This document shows, piece after piece, positions 1 to 8,381 of a DNA stretch of 64,000 nt. Below the pieces are notes generated by a model. The model saw only the letters and a program-made list of their open reading frames with translations. It was not told where the DNA came from and did no database searches. Position 1 is the first letter of the stretch; each line of letters begins with the position of its first letter. Source of the DNA: Paraburkholderia silviterrae (GTDB taxonomy: Bacteria; Pseudomonadota; Gammaproteobacteria; Burkholderiales; Burkholderiaceae); contig NZ_SMRP01000019.1 in assembly GCF_004353915.1 (NCBI RefSeq), positions 62,001-126,000 on the forward strand. The letters run 5' to 3'. The position numbers were made by a program, and so were the translations under genes.

Positions 1-2
1 TT

Positions 3-551
3 GCTGTTCATTTCGAATGGGGCCTGTACCTCGAGCACGTGAGCTTCAACCTCGGGATGGCGCTGCTATTCGGCCGCACGCTCGCGCGTGGACGCGTGCC
101 GCTCTGCTCGCAGTTCGCGTCGATGATCCACGGCTCGCTGACGCCGGCCGTCGCGCGCTACACGCGGCAGATTACCGTGGCGTGGACGGTGTTCTTCGTC
201 GCCATCGCCACAGTTTCGACGCTGATGTTCGCCGCCGTGCCGATCGTCGCGTGGGCGACCTTCGCCAACTATCTGGCGCTGCCGCTGGTGGGCGCGATGT
301 TCGTCGCCGAGCATGCGTGCCGCCGCCTTGCGCTGCCCCGCGAGCGGCGCTCCGGCATGCTCGACGCGATACGCGCATTCCGGCAGTCGTCGGCGCAAGG
401 CCACGCGGGCCAGGCGGATTGTGCGGCCCACGCCAGCCGCAAGGACTCTGTGAGCCGTCCAGACCGCGCGGGCCGTGCGGTGCCGGTGCCGGTGCCGGCC
501 GGCCCAAGCGTAAGCCGGGCTGCGAGCCGGGCGGCCAACCCCATGCCATGA
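3..551 (+). CDS. COG4648-type inner-membrane protein, 5' end outside the window
   Basis: The reading frame is already open at base 3 and reads AVHFEWGLYLEHVSFNLGMA, so the start lies upstream of the window. The GTG at 39 is internal to the frame. About 110 residues look like a membrane protein, with two hydrophobic stretches around TVFFVAIATVSTLMFAAVP and ATFANYLALPLVGAMFVAE. The tail after about residue 120 is low-complexity Ala/Pro/Arg-rich sequence with no clear fold. COG4648 proteins sit next to the acyl-CoA ligase in aryl-polyene and xanthomonadin gene clusters, and the next gene here is that ligase. Their biochemical role is not established. The family assignment rests on the conserved core and on context; the tail could reflect a lost stop codon. 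Confidence 0.75.
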   Translation, partial: AVHFEWGLYLEHVSFNLGMALLFGRTLARGRVPLCSQFASMIHGSLTPAVARYTRQITVAWTVFFVAIATVSTLMFAAVPIVAWATFANYLALPLVGAMFVAEHACRRLALPRERRSGMLDAIRAFRQSSAQGHAGQADCAAHASRKDSVSRPDRAGRAVPVPVPAGPSVSRAASRAANPMP

Positions 552-608
552 ATAAACGGCCGGTGGCGCGCTGCATCGCCGGCCCCTGTTTCCGAATCAA
601 CTGAAGTT

Positions 609-2576
609 ATGCCGACTCATCCGCTGGTCTTTCACGCTTCGCCCCGCCAGGTCATCGCCTGGCGCGACGGCTCGCCGGTCACGGTGCATGCGTTCCTCGC
701 CGACGTCGCGCGCGTGGCGGCCGCGCTGCCGCCGGGCGGCCACGTGTTCAACGTCTGCCGCGATCGCTACCGCTTTGCCGTGAGCCTGTGCGCGGCGCTC
801 GTCGCGGGCCGCATTAGCCTGCTGCCGTCCACGCATACGCCGGAGATGGTCCGCCAGCTTGCCTCGTTCGCGCCGGACGCGTTCTGCCTGCACGACACGG
901 CCGACTGCACGATCGACCTGCCGCGCTTTCGCTATCCAGAGGCCACGCCGCCCGCCTTGCCCCACGAGACGGACAACACGGGCGACACGCCCTTCGAGGT
1001 GCCGCAGATCGACGCCGCGCGCATCATGGCCTACGTCTTCACGTCGGGCTCGACCGGCGCGCCGGTGCCGCATCGCAAGACCTGGGGCTTCCTCGTGGCC
1101 AACGTGCGCGCGGCGGCGGAGCGCCTCGGGCTGATCGATGCGTCAGCCCAGGCCCGCGATGAGACCCGCAATGAGACGCGCGCAGAAACCCGCGCCGAAG
1201 CCAGTGCCGATGCGCCCTTCAACACGCACACGCTGATCGGCACGGTGCCCGCGCAGCACATGTACGGCTTCGAATCGACGGTGTTGCTCGCGCTGATCGG
1301 CGGCCTCGCGTTCAGCAACCGCCAGCCGTTCTATCCGGTCGACATCCGCGCCGAACTGGAAGCCGTGCCGCAACCGCGTGTGCTCGTGACCTCGCCCATC
1401 CACCTGCGCGCGCTGCTCGCGACCGAAGCGGCACTGCCGGGCACGGCGCTCGTGCTCTGCGCGACCGCGCCGCTCGCGGAAAAGCTCGCGCGCGAGGCCG
1501 AGGCGCGCCTCGCCGCGCCGCTCGTGGAAATTTACGGCAGCACCGAAACCGGCCAGATCGCGACGCGCCGCACGGCGCAGGGCGCGACCTGGGCGCTGTT
1601 TCCGCACATCCGCATGGAGGCGCGTGCGGCCGCCAGCAATGGCAATGGCGACGATCGTGACGAAGGCCCGACGGTCTGGGTCTCGGGCGGCCACGTGGAA
1701 GAGCCGGTGCCGATGGGCGATGCGCTCGAACTGCTCGGTGCGCACCGCTTCCTGCTGCACGGGCGCAAGGCGGATCTCATCAACATCGCCGGCAAGCGGA
1801 CCTCGCTCTCGTACCTCAATCATCAGATCAATGCGATCCCGGGCGTGGCCGACGGCGTGTTCTTCATGCCAGGCGATGCCGCGCACGCCAGCGGCGGCGC
1901 ACAGGCCGGCGCAAACGCCGATAACGCGGGCAGCGGCGCGGTCACGCGCCTCGTCGCGCTCGTGGTCGCGCCCACGCTCACGGCCGCCGGCCTGCAGCGC
2001 GCGCTGCGCGAGCGCATCGACGCCGCGTTCATGCCGCGCCCGCTCGTGTTCGTCGAATCGCTGCCGCGCAACGAGACCGGCAAGCTGCCGCACGACGTGC
2101 TCGCTGCGCTGGTTGCACAGCACACGCACAGCGCGGCCGGGGCGGCAGCGCACGCGAACGGTGCGAACGGTGCGAACGCGGCGAACGCGGCGAAGCAGGC
2201 ACACGCCCCAAGCGCCAGCGCGTCCACGCTCTCCTTCACGGTTCCCGCCGATCACCCCGCGCTGCCGGGCCACTTCCCGGGCCACCCGGTCGTGCCCGGC
2301 GTCGTGCTGCTCGATCACGCCATCGACGCCATCGGCGCGGCGCTGAACCGCCCGCTGCAGGCCTGGCGTCTGAGCGCCGCGAAGTTCCTGAGCCCGGTCA
2401 AGCCCGGCGAGACGCTCGATCTCGCGTTCGACGCGGCGGCCAGCGGCGCGATCCGCTTCACCGTGCGCGCGGGCGAGCGCGACGTCGCGAGCGGCACGCT
2501 GTCGACCACACCACAACCTCAACCCTGGGCGCCGTCCGCCGCGCGCGCCCCCTCACAGGAAGGGCCGCAACCATGA
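609..2576 (+). CDS. AMP-dependent acyl ligase fused to a FabA/FabZ-like hot-dog dehydratase (ApeH-ApeI type)
   Basis: A 655-residue fusion. The N-terminal part is an adenylate-forming ligase: the P-loop-like motif FTSGSTGAP is near residue 147, the A5-type EIYGSTETGQ near residue 306, and a C-terminal catalytic Lys motif NETGKLP near residue 485. The last 120 residues are a hot-dog dehydratase with PADHPALPGHFPGHPVVPG, the usual His-containing segment of FabA/FabZ enzymes. In aryl-polyene pathways the ligase loads the aryl starter onto a carrier protein and the dehydratase acts in chain growth; here both are one chain. The joining linker is a repetitive Ala/Asn/Gly stretch (about bases 2140-2210), and another low-complexity insert (Arg/Glu/Ala/Thr-rich) lies at about 1140-1215. 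The stop overlaps the next start by ATGA, so translation is probably coupled. Confidence 0.88.
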   Translation: MPTHPLVFHASPRQVIAWRDGSPVTVHAFLADVARVAAALPPGGHVFNVCRDRYRFAVSLCAALVAGRISLLPSTHTPEMVRQLASFAPDAFCLHDTADCTIDLPRFRYPEATPPALPHETDNTGDTPFEVPQIDAARIMAYVFTSGSTGAPVPHRKTWGFLVANVRAAAERLGLIDASAQARDETRNETRAETRAEASADAPFNTHTLIGTVPAQHMYGFESTVLLALIGGLAFSNRQPFYPVDIRAELEAVPQPRVLVTSPIHLRALLATEAALPGTALVLCATAPLAEKLAREAEARLAAPLVEIYGSTETGQIATRRTAQGATWALFPHIRMEARAAASNGNGDDRDEGPTVWVSGGHVEEPVPMGDALELLGAHRFLLHGRKADLINIAGKRTSLSYLNHQINAIPGVADGVFFMPGDAAHASGGAQAGANADNAGSGAVTRLVALVVAPTLTAAGLQRALRERIDAAFMPRPLVFVESLPRNETGKLPHDVLAALVAQHTHSAAGAAAHANGANGANAANAAKQAHAPSASASTLSFTVPADHPALPGHFPGHPVVPGVVLLDHAIDAIGAALNRPLQAWRLSAAKFLSPVKPGETLDLAFDAAASGAIRFTVRAGERDVASGTLSTTPQPQPWAPSAARAPSQEGPQP

Positions 2577-3742
2577 CGAAGCGCACCGACTGGGCCCAGC
2601 GTCAGGAGCGCGGCAGCGCGCTGCTGCTGCGCGTCATGACCTGGCTCTCGCTACGCCTCGGCCGCCCGGCCGCGCGCGGCCTCCTGCATCTGATCGCCCT
2701 CTACTACGTGCTGTTCTCGCCGCGCGCGCGGGCCGCCTCGCGCGACTACCTGCGCCGCGTGCTGGACCGGCCGGTGTGCTGGAGCGACGTCTACCGGCAC
2801 GTGTTCACCTTCGCGACCACCATTCACGACCGCATCTATTTGATGAACGAGCGCTTCGACCTGTTCGACATCCGCCCGCAGGGGCAGACGCTCGTCGACG
2901 CCGCGCTCGCGAGCGGACGCGGCGCGTTCCTGATGGGCGGCCACCTGGGCAGCTTCGAAGTGGTGCGGGCGCTCGGCAGGACGCGGCCCGACATGCGCGT
3001 GGTCGTCACGATGTTTGACGAGAACGCGCGCAAGATCAACGCGACGATCGCCGCCGTGAACCCGGCCGCGCAGCCCGAGGTGATCGCGCTGGGGCAGATC
3101 GATTCAATGCTGCGCGTGAACGAGCGGCTCGACGAGAACTGCATGGTGGGCATGCTCGCCGACCGCACGCTGCTTGCCGACGCCGCCAGCTCGATGCGCC
3201 GCATGGCCTTTCTCGGCGAGCCCGCCGCCTTCCCGCTCGGGCCGCTCTACATGGCCGCGATGCTCAAGCGTCCCGTGATCTTCATGACGGGCCTGTATCG
3301 CGGCGGCAACCGCTACGACGTGCACTTCGAGATGCTCGCCGACTTCACGCACACGCCCCGCGAGTCGCGCCAGGCCGCCATCGACGCGGCGCTCGTGCGG
3401 TACGTCGCGCTACTCGACCGGCATTGCCGCGCAGCGCCGTACAACTGGTTCAACTACTTCGACTTCTGGCAGACCGCGCAAGCGGCTCAACACGCGACCG
3501 GGACCTCTCAGACGGCACAGACGGCACAAGCAGCAACAGCGGCAAAAGCGCCACAAACGATGCAAGCGGCAGGCGCGATGCCCGCGCCGAAGCCCGCCGA
3601 CGTTGCCGCGCGCGTCGCCAGGAACGCCTATGCGGCAAGCCGCGCCGAAACCGCTGGAGTTGCCCGAGCGCGCCGCGATGAGCCGCGCCGCAGCGAAGCG
3701 GCGCATGCGAGCCTTGCCGCCCGGGAGACCTCCGACGCATGA
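2573..3742 (+). CDS. LpxL/HtrB-family lipid acyltransferase
   Basis: A 389-residue member of the lysophospholipid acyltransferase family related to lipid A late acyltransferases. The catalytic HX4E motif is visible as GGHLGSFE (about residues 123-130), and a hydrophobic stretch near residues 35-50 suggests membrane association. In aryl-polyene clusters an enzyme of this class is thought to help attach the polyene to its outer-membrane lipid anchor; that role is inferred from the family. The start ATG overlaps the ligase stop (ATGA) and its own stop overlaps the next gene in the same way. The last 90 residues are Ala/Thr/Gln/Arg-rich and probably disordered. The glycosyltransferase domain that often accompanies this enzyme in other clusters is absent here. 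Confidence 0.85.
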   Translation: MTKRTDWAQRQERGSALLLRVMTWLSLRLGRPAARGLLHLIALYYVLFSPRARAASRDYLRRVLDRPVCWSDVYRHVFTFATTIHDRIYLMNERFDLFDIRPQGQTLVDAALASGRGAFLMGGHLGSFEVVRALGRTRPDMRVVVTMFDENARKINATIAAVNPAAQPEVIALGQIDSMLRVNERLDENCMVGMLADRTLLADAASSMRRMAFLGEPAAFPLGPLYMAAMLKRPVIFMTGLYRGGNRYDVHFEMLADFTHTPRESRQAAIDAALVRYVALLDRHCRAAPYNWFNYFDFWQTAQAAQHATGTSQTAQTAQAATAAKAPQTMQAAGAMPAPKPADVAARVARNAYAASRAETAGVARARRDEPRRSEAAHASLAARETSDA

Positions 3743-4422
3743 GCGCCACTCGCCGTTTCGCTTTCCTTCGCCGTGCGCAGCGTGTGCCGTGCGCAATAAC
3801 GGGCATGGCTGCCGCGCTGGCACTGCTCGGCGCGACTGCCTTGTGCGCGCTCGCGCCTGCGCCCGCCGCTGCGGCACAAGCCAACGAGGCCGCCGCCCCT
3901 GGCTGGACACTCGACCGCCTCATGGCCGCGCTCGCCCAGCACAAGTCGGGCCGCGCCGCGTTCACGGAAACCAAGTACCTCGCCATCGCCTCGCAGCCCA
4001 TCGAGTCGTCGGGCGAACTGATGTTCGTCGCGCCCGATCATCTGGAGAAAAACACGCTCAAGCCCAAGCCCGAGCACCTCGTGGTGGACGGCGACATGCT
4101 CACCGTCGAGCGCAACAACCACAAGTACACGCTCGCGCTCGCGCGCTATCCGGAGCTTGGCGCGTTCATCGAGAGCATCCGCGCGACGCTTACGGGCAAC
4201 CGCCTCGCGCTCGAGCAAACATACCAGGTCGCGCTCGCCGGCAGCGGCGAGAACTGGACGCTCACGCTCACGCCGCGCGACTCGCGCATGCTCAAGGCGG
4301 TGAGCACGATCACGCTCGAAGGCACGGGCGACGCGCTGCGCAGCGTGGCGATCCAGCAGGCGGGCGGCGACCATTCGCTGATGCGCCTGCGCCCGCTGGC
4401 CGCTGCTGCGGCGGCGGACTGA
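3739..4422 (+). CDS. LolA-like periplasmic lipoprotein/lipid carrier
   Basis: A 227-residue exported protein. A long basic N-terminus (RRFAFLRRAQR) leads into a hydrophobic core and an Ala-rich cleavage region near residues 45-50, so it is probably periplasmic. The mature part has the LolA-like pattern, including SGRAAFTETKYLAIASQPIESSG and LTPRDSRMLKAVSTITLEG. LolA-like proteins recur in aryl-polyene and xanthomonadin clusters next to an MMPL exporter, where they are presumed to ferry the lipid-linked product across the periplasm. That function is inferred. The start overlaps the acyltransferase stop by ATGA, and the MMPL gene begins 25 bases downstream. Confidence 0.85.
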   Translation: MSATRRFAFLRRAQRVPCAITGMAAALALLGATALCALAPAPAAAAQANEAAAPGWTLDRLMAALAQHKSGRAAFTETKYLAIASQPIESSGELMFVAPDHLEKNTLKPKPEHLVVDGDMLTVERNNHKYTLALARYPELGAFIESIRATLTGNRLALEQTYQVALAGSGENWTLTLTPRDSRMLKAVSTITLEGTGDALRSVAIQQAGGDHSLMRLRPLAAAAAAD

Positions 4423-4447
4423 GTCACCTTCGCGGGTAGCAGCGCGC

Positions 4448-7138
4448 ATGGACAACCCGACCCGGCCCACACAGCAAGCCCGAGGCTTGAGCGCCCTCGG
4501 CGCGGCCTTGCAGCGCCGCGCCGTGCTCGTATGGCTCGTCTTCCTGCTCGCGTGCGCGGGAACCATCGCGCGCGCCCATTTCAGCACCGACCTCTCCGCG
4601 TTCCTGCCGCGCTCGCCGAGCGCAGGTCAGCGCGTGCTCGTCGATCAGCTGCGCGACGGCCTCGTCTCGCGGCTGATTCTCGTCGCCATCGAGGGCGGCG
4701 ATCCGGCCACGCGCGCGCAGCTCTCGCGGCAAGTCGCGGCGACGCTGCGCGCCGACCCGCAGTTCGCCGCGGTCCACAACGGCGAAGCCGTGAACGACGC
4801 GCGCGACCAGCAGTTCGTGTTCGCCCATCGCTATGCGTTGAGCCCGGCGGTCACGCCGCAGCGCTTCACGGCCGCGGGCCTCCATGAGGCGCTGGGCGAG
4901 AGCCTCGACTTGCTGAGCTCGTCGGCGGGCCTCGTCGCCAAGGATTTGCTGCCTCACGATCCGACCGGCGAAGTCGCCGCCCTCGTAGGCGAGTTCGACA
5001 GCGCCGCCCAGCCGCAAAGCCTCGATGGCGTGTGGGCCTCGCGCGACGGCACGCGCGCCGTGCTGGTCGCGCAGACCAGCGCCGCGGGCTCCGATACCGA
5101 CGCCCAGGCGCGCGCCATCGACGCCGTGCGCCGCGCGTTCGACGCGGCCACATATGCGCCTGCGAATGCCGCGGCGGCCTCGCCGTACCGGCTGGAGATG
5201 ACCGGCCCCGGCGTGTTCTCCGTGGATACGCGCGACGCGATCCGCCACGACGTCGAGCGCATCTCGGTCTTGAGCCTCGTCCTGATCGTCGCGCTGCTGC
5301 TCACGCTCTATCGCTCGCCGCGCACGCTCGCGCTCGGCCTCGTGCCCGTGCTCTCGGGCGTGGCCGCTGGCATCGCCGCAGTGAGTCTTGCCTTCGGCAC
5401 GGTCCAGGGGCTCACGCTCGGCTTCGGTACGACGCTGATCGGCGAGGCCGTCGACTACTCGATCTATCTGTTCGTGCAGTCCGGCGCGGTGCGCCCCGAC
5501 CCGCGCTCGCACGACACCTTGCGCGCCTGGGTTGCCGCCTGGTGGCCGACGATCCGCCTCGGCGTGCTCACCTCCGTGTGCGGGTTCGCCTCGATGCTGT
5601 TTTCGGGCTTTCCGGGCCTCGTGCAGCTGGGCGCCTACTCGATCGCGGGCCTCGTGACGGCGGCGCTCGTCACGCGCTTCGTGCTGCCGCGCCTGCAAGG
5701 CGGCGCCGTGGCGATCCGCGACGTCTCGCGCGTCGGCGCCTGGCTCGCGAACGCCGCACACACCGCGCCGCGCCTGCGCTGGGCGCTCGCGGCGCTGGCA
5801 CTGGCCGCAGTCGCGATCCTCGCGCTGCACCGGGACAACCTGTGGAGCCGCGAGCTTTCGTCACTGAGCCCGGTGCCGGCGGCAAGCCAGGCGCTCGACA
5901 CACGGCTGCGCGCCGATGTGGGCGCGCCCGACGTGCGCTATCTGGTGGAGATTCCCGCGGCGAGCGAACAGGCCGCGCTTGAAGGCGCCGAGAAGATCGG
6001 CGCGCAACTGCAGCCACTCGTCGACCAGGGCGTGCTCGGGGGCTTCGAAAGCCCGGCGCGCTATCTGCCGAGCGACGCCGCGCAACGCGCGCGCGCCGCG
6101 AGCCTGCCCGACGCCGCCGAGCTCTCCGCACGCATGCACGCCGCTCTGGCCGACCAGCCCATCGACATCAAGCCCGACGTGTTCGCGCCGTTCATCGCCG
6201 ACGTCGAGGCGGCACGCAAGGCGCCCTTGATCACGCGCGCGGACCTGCGCGGCACCTCGATGGCACTGGCCGTCAACGCCTTGCTGACCGAGCGGGACGG
6301 CCGCTGGAGCGCGATGCTCGCGCTGCGCGCGCCTCCGGCTCCGGCTCCGACTCCGACTCCGACTCCGACTCCGGCTCAGGCTCAGGCTCAGGCTCAGGCT
6401 TCGAATGCGGGCACGGCGGCTACGCAAGCGGCGCACGTTGCCGGCGGCGGCGCTGCCGGATCGAGCACGCAAGCGAGCAACGCGGCCAACCCCGCGCTCA
6501 ACGGCACAAGCGCCAGCGACCGGAGCCTCGACACCACGCCAATCAGCGCCGCCGTCGCGCGTGCGGGCGTGCCCGGCGCGCTGTTCGTCGACCTCAAGGC
6601 CGAGGCCGACCGCCTCTATGTGAACTACGTCCACGAGGACATCCGGCTCTCGCTCGCGGGATTCGCGGCCATCGCCGTGCTGCTGACGCTCGCGCTGCGC
6701 TCGCCGCTGCGCGCGGCGCGCGCGCTCGCGCCGCTCGTGGCCGCCGTGCTCGTGGTGGCCGCGGGCTTCGCGCTCGCGGGCGTGCCGATGACGATCCTGC
6801 ACCTGGTCGGGATGCTGCTGATCGTGGCGGTGGGCTCGAATTATGCGCTGTTCTTCTGCAAGCCCGAGGGCGGCGGCATGAGCGAAAAAGCGGGGGCACC
6901 GGGCATCACGCCCCAGACGCTGGTTTCGCTGCTGGTTGCCAATCTCGCAACGGTGGCAGGCTTCGGGCTGCTCGCGCTCTCGCACGTGCCGCTGCTCGAG
7001 ACCTTCGGCCTCACGGTCGGGCCGGGCGCCATGCTCGCCCTCGCCTTCGCCGCGATTCTCGCGCCGCAGGCCCCGCGCGCCGCGCACGCGAGCGCCACCG
7101 ACGCCGCGCTGCCCCGCCGCGAGGGAGGACGCGCATGA
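4448..7138 (+). CDS. MMPL/RND-type exporter of the pigment cluster (COG4258)
   Basis: An 896-residue RND-superfamily membrane protein with the MMPL layout: one N-terminal TM helix, a large periplasmic loop, a block of five TM helices (about residues 275-420), a second helix and loop, and a final TM block (about residues 735-880). It presumably moves the lipid-linked polyene out of the inner membrane together with the LolA-like protein encoded just upstream. The second periplasmic loop carries an unusual Pro/Thr then Gln/Ala repeat tract encoded by hexanucleotide repeats at 6331-6401, followed by a Ser/Ala/Asn-rich stretch. The stop overlaps by ATGA a mini-ORF start that belongs to the 77-bp repeats described separately. 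Confidence 0.9.
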   Translation: MDNPTRPTQQARGLSALGAALQRRAVLVWLVFLLACAGTIARAHFSTDLSAFLPRSPSAGQRVLVDQLRDGLVSRLILVAIEGGDPATRAQLSRQVAATLRADPQFAAVHNGEAVNDARDQQFVFAHRYALSPAVTPQRFTAAGLHEALGESLDLLSSSAGLVAKDLLPHDPTGEVAALVGEFDSAAQPQSLDGVWASRDGTRAVLVAQTSAAGSDTDAQARAIDAVRRAFDAATYAPANAAAASPYRLEMTGPGVFSVDTRDAIRHDVERISVLSLVLIVALLLTLYRSPRTLALGLVPVLSGVAAGIAAVSLAFGTVQGLTLGFGTTLIGEAVDYSIYLFVQSGAVRPDPRSHDTLRAWVAAWWPTIRLGVLTSVCGFASMLFSGFPGLVQLGAYSIAGLVTAALVTRFVLPRLQGGAVAIRDVSRVGAWLANAAHTAPRLRWALAALALAAVAILALHRDNLWSRELSSLSPVPAASQALDTRLRADVGAPDVRYLVEIPAASEQAALEGAEKIGAQLQPLVDQGVLGGFESPARYLPSDAAQRARAASLPDAAELSARMHAALADQPIDIKPDVFAPFIADVEAARKAPLITRADLRGTSMALAVNALLTERDGRWSAMLALRAPPAPAPTPTPTPTPAQAQAQAQASNAGTAATQAAHVAGGGAAGSSTQASNAANPALNGTSASDRSLDTTPISAAVARAGVPGALFVDLKAEADRLYVNYVHEDIRLSLAGFAAIAVLLTLALRSPLRAARALAPLVAAVLVVAAGFALAGVPMTILHLVGMLLIVAVGSNYALFFCKPEGGGMSEKAGAPGITPQTLVSLLVANLATVAGFGLLALSHVPLLETFGLTVGPGAMLALAFAAILAPQAPRAAHASATDAALPRREGGRA
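6331..6401 (+). repeat. In-frame hexanucleotide repeat tract inside the MMPL exporter
   Basis: About eleven tandem 6-base units of the types GGCTCC, GACTCC and GGCTCA. They encode alternating Pro-Ala, Pro-Thr and Ala-Gln pairs in the second periplasmic loop. The 6-base unit keeps the frame, so slippage would change loop length without disrupting the protein. Confidence 0.85.
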
Positions 7139-7291
7139 ATTCGCCGCAACCGCTTGCCTCGCAGGCAGGCACCTCTGGCTCAGCCCTGCCAAACCGCGCA
7201 GGAGGACGCGCATGAACTTGCTCTCACCACTTGCATTGCGAGCAGGTCCCTCCTATGCAGCGCCGCGAAACCGCGCGGGAGGAAGCGTATG
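7104..7291 (+). repeat. 77-bp tandem repeat of the ribosome-binding site and start region, about 2.4 copies
   Basis: Three ATGAA starts lie at 7135, 7212 and 7289, exactly 77 bases apart. Each is preceded by an AACCGCGCGGGAGGACGCGC-like segment and followed by a similar N-terminal coding stretch (MNSPQPLASQAG, MNLLSPLALRAG, MNTPSPLASHPG). The repeat is degenerate, so it is not recent. Because 77 is not a multiple of three, each copy is in a different frame, and only the third opens the deacetylase. Confidence 0.9.
7135..7215 (+). CDS. 26-codon mini-ORF 1, coupled between exporter and deacetylase
   Basis: It starts in the ATGA that ends the MMPL gene, behind GGGAGGAC. It encodes MNSPQPLASQAG followed by a short Gly/Ala/Arg tail and ends in an ATGA that is the start of mini-ORF 2. 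The product resembles the N-terminus of the deacetylase because it derives from the 77-bp duplication. It may serve only to hand ribosomes on by coupled translation; no function for the peptide can be argued. Confidence 0.5.
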   Translation: MNSPQPLASQAGTSGSALPNRAGGRA

Positions 7292-7292
7292 A
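7212..7292 (+). CDS. 26-codon mini-ORF 2, coupled to the deacetylase start
   Basis: The second copy of the duplicated start region. It follows GGAGGACGCGC, encodes MNLLSPLALRAG plus a short tail, and ends in the ATGA that opens the polysaccharide deacetylase at 7289. Retention of an intact short frame with ATGA overlaps at both ends suggests at least that the duplication did not break coupling. Confidence 0.5.
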   Translation: MNLLSPLALRAGPSYAAPRNRAGGSV

Positions 7293-8305
7293 ACACGCCC
7301 TCGCCGCTCGCATCGCACCCAGGCGCCGCCACGCCGGGCGCCGCGCGCCGCTGGCGACCCGCGCCGCTGATCACGGGCGCGGCGGCGCTGCACGCAGGTG
7401 CGGCGGCGGCGCTGCTCGCCCAGCCGTCCACGTGGCCGTGGGCGGCGGGGGGCGTGATCGCCTCGCATCTCGCACTGACCGCGGCGGGACTCTGGCCGAA
7501 GAGCGCGCTGCTCGGCCCCAACTGGACGCGGCTACCCGAAATCCGCGCAACGGCGCCCGAGTTGGCGCTGGACCAGGCGGACGGCGGCGCGGACCGCCGC
7601 ATCGCGCTCACCATCGACGACGGCCCCGACCCCGACGTTACGCCGCGCGTGCTCGACCTGCTCGACCAATACGGCGCGCGGGCGACGTTCTTCTGCATCG
7701 GCGATCTGGCGCGGCGGCACCCGCGGTGGATCGAGGCGATCGTCGCGCGCGGCCACGCCGTCGAAAACCATAGCCAGCGGCACCGGCACACGTTCTCGCT
7801 CTCCGGGCCCGGCGCGCTGCTGCGCGAGATCGAAGCCGCGCAGCAGACACTCACCGAGATCAGCGGCATGCGCCCGCTCTTTTTCCGCGCTCCGGCGGGC
7901 CTGCGTAATCCGTTTCTCGAACCGGTGCTGTGCGGGCTCGGCCTGCAGCTCGCGAGCTGGACGCGGCGCGGCTTCGACACGCGCGAGCGCGACGCCCGCA
8001 AGGTCGCGCAGCGCCTGCTGCATGGGCTAGCCGCACGCGACATCCTGCTCGTGCACGACGGTCACGCGGCGCGCGGCCCGAACGGCCAGCCAGTCGTGCT
8101 CGCAGCGCTGCCCGAGGTCCTGCGCGCCGCAGCCGACGCGCAATTGCACTGGACAACGCTGAGGGAGGCGCTCGGCCCGGCGCTCGACCCCGCGCTCGCA
8201 ACCGCGGGCGGCGCCCACCTGGCGCGCCAAGCCGCTGGCGCCCGCCCGCCAGCCGGGCTTCCCGACCGGAATGGGGCCAGTCGCCCCCCATTTGATAAAA
8301 TTTGA
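7289..8305 (+). CDS. Polysaccharide deacetylase (NodB/CE4 family), membrane-anchored
   Basis: A 338-residue protein from the ATG at 7289, chosen because GGAGGAAGCGT precedes it and upstream sequence belongs to the 77-bp repeats. Two hydrophobic segments (about residues 25-70) would anchor it in the inner membrane. The CE4 motifs are clear: LTIDDGPDPD with the catalytic base and metal Asp (about residue 107), the metal-binding HSxxH in ENHSQRHRH (about residue 160), RAPAGLRNP, and the late LLVHDGH. The family removes N- or O-acetyl groups from sugars; its place in the operon suggests it trims a glycan or lipid-sugar carrier of the pigment. The Arg/Pro-rich tail past residue 310 is probably disordered. 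Confidence 0.88.
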   Translation: MNTPSPLASHPGAATPGAARRWRPAPLITGAAALHAGAAAALLAQPSTWPWAAGGVIASHLALTAAGLWPKSALLGPNWTRLPEIRATAPELALDQADGGADRRIALTIDDGPDPDVTPRVLDLLDQYGARATFFCIGDLARRHPRWIEAIVARGHAVENHSQRHRHTFSLSGPGALLREIEAAQQTLTEISGMRPLFFRAPAGLRNPFLEPVLCGLGLQLASWTRRGFDTRERDARKVAQRLLHGLAARDILLVHDGHAARGPNGQPVVLAALPEVLRAAADAQLHWTTLREALGPALDPALATAGGAHLARQAAGARPPAGLPDRNGASRPPFDKI

Positions 8306-8381
8306 TGAGGATCAATGCGCCACGAGGCCTCCGTTCGAGTTCCCCTCGCGGCGCGCGCTTCAGCTACCGGATTCGACCTTC

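Noticed and set aside
6399-7213. Several Arg-rich frames opposite the MMPL gene
   Set aside because: Shadows of the repeat-rich loop; no starts or domains.
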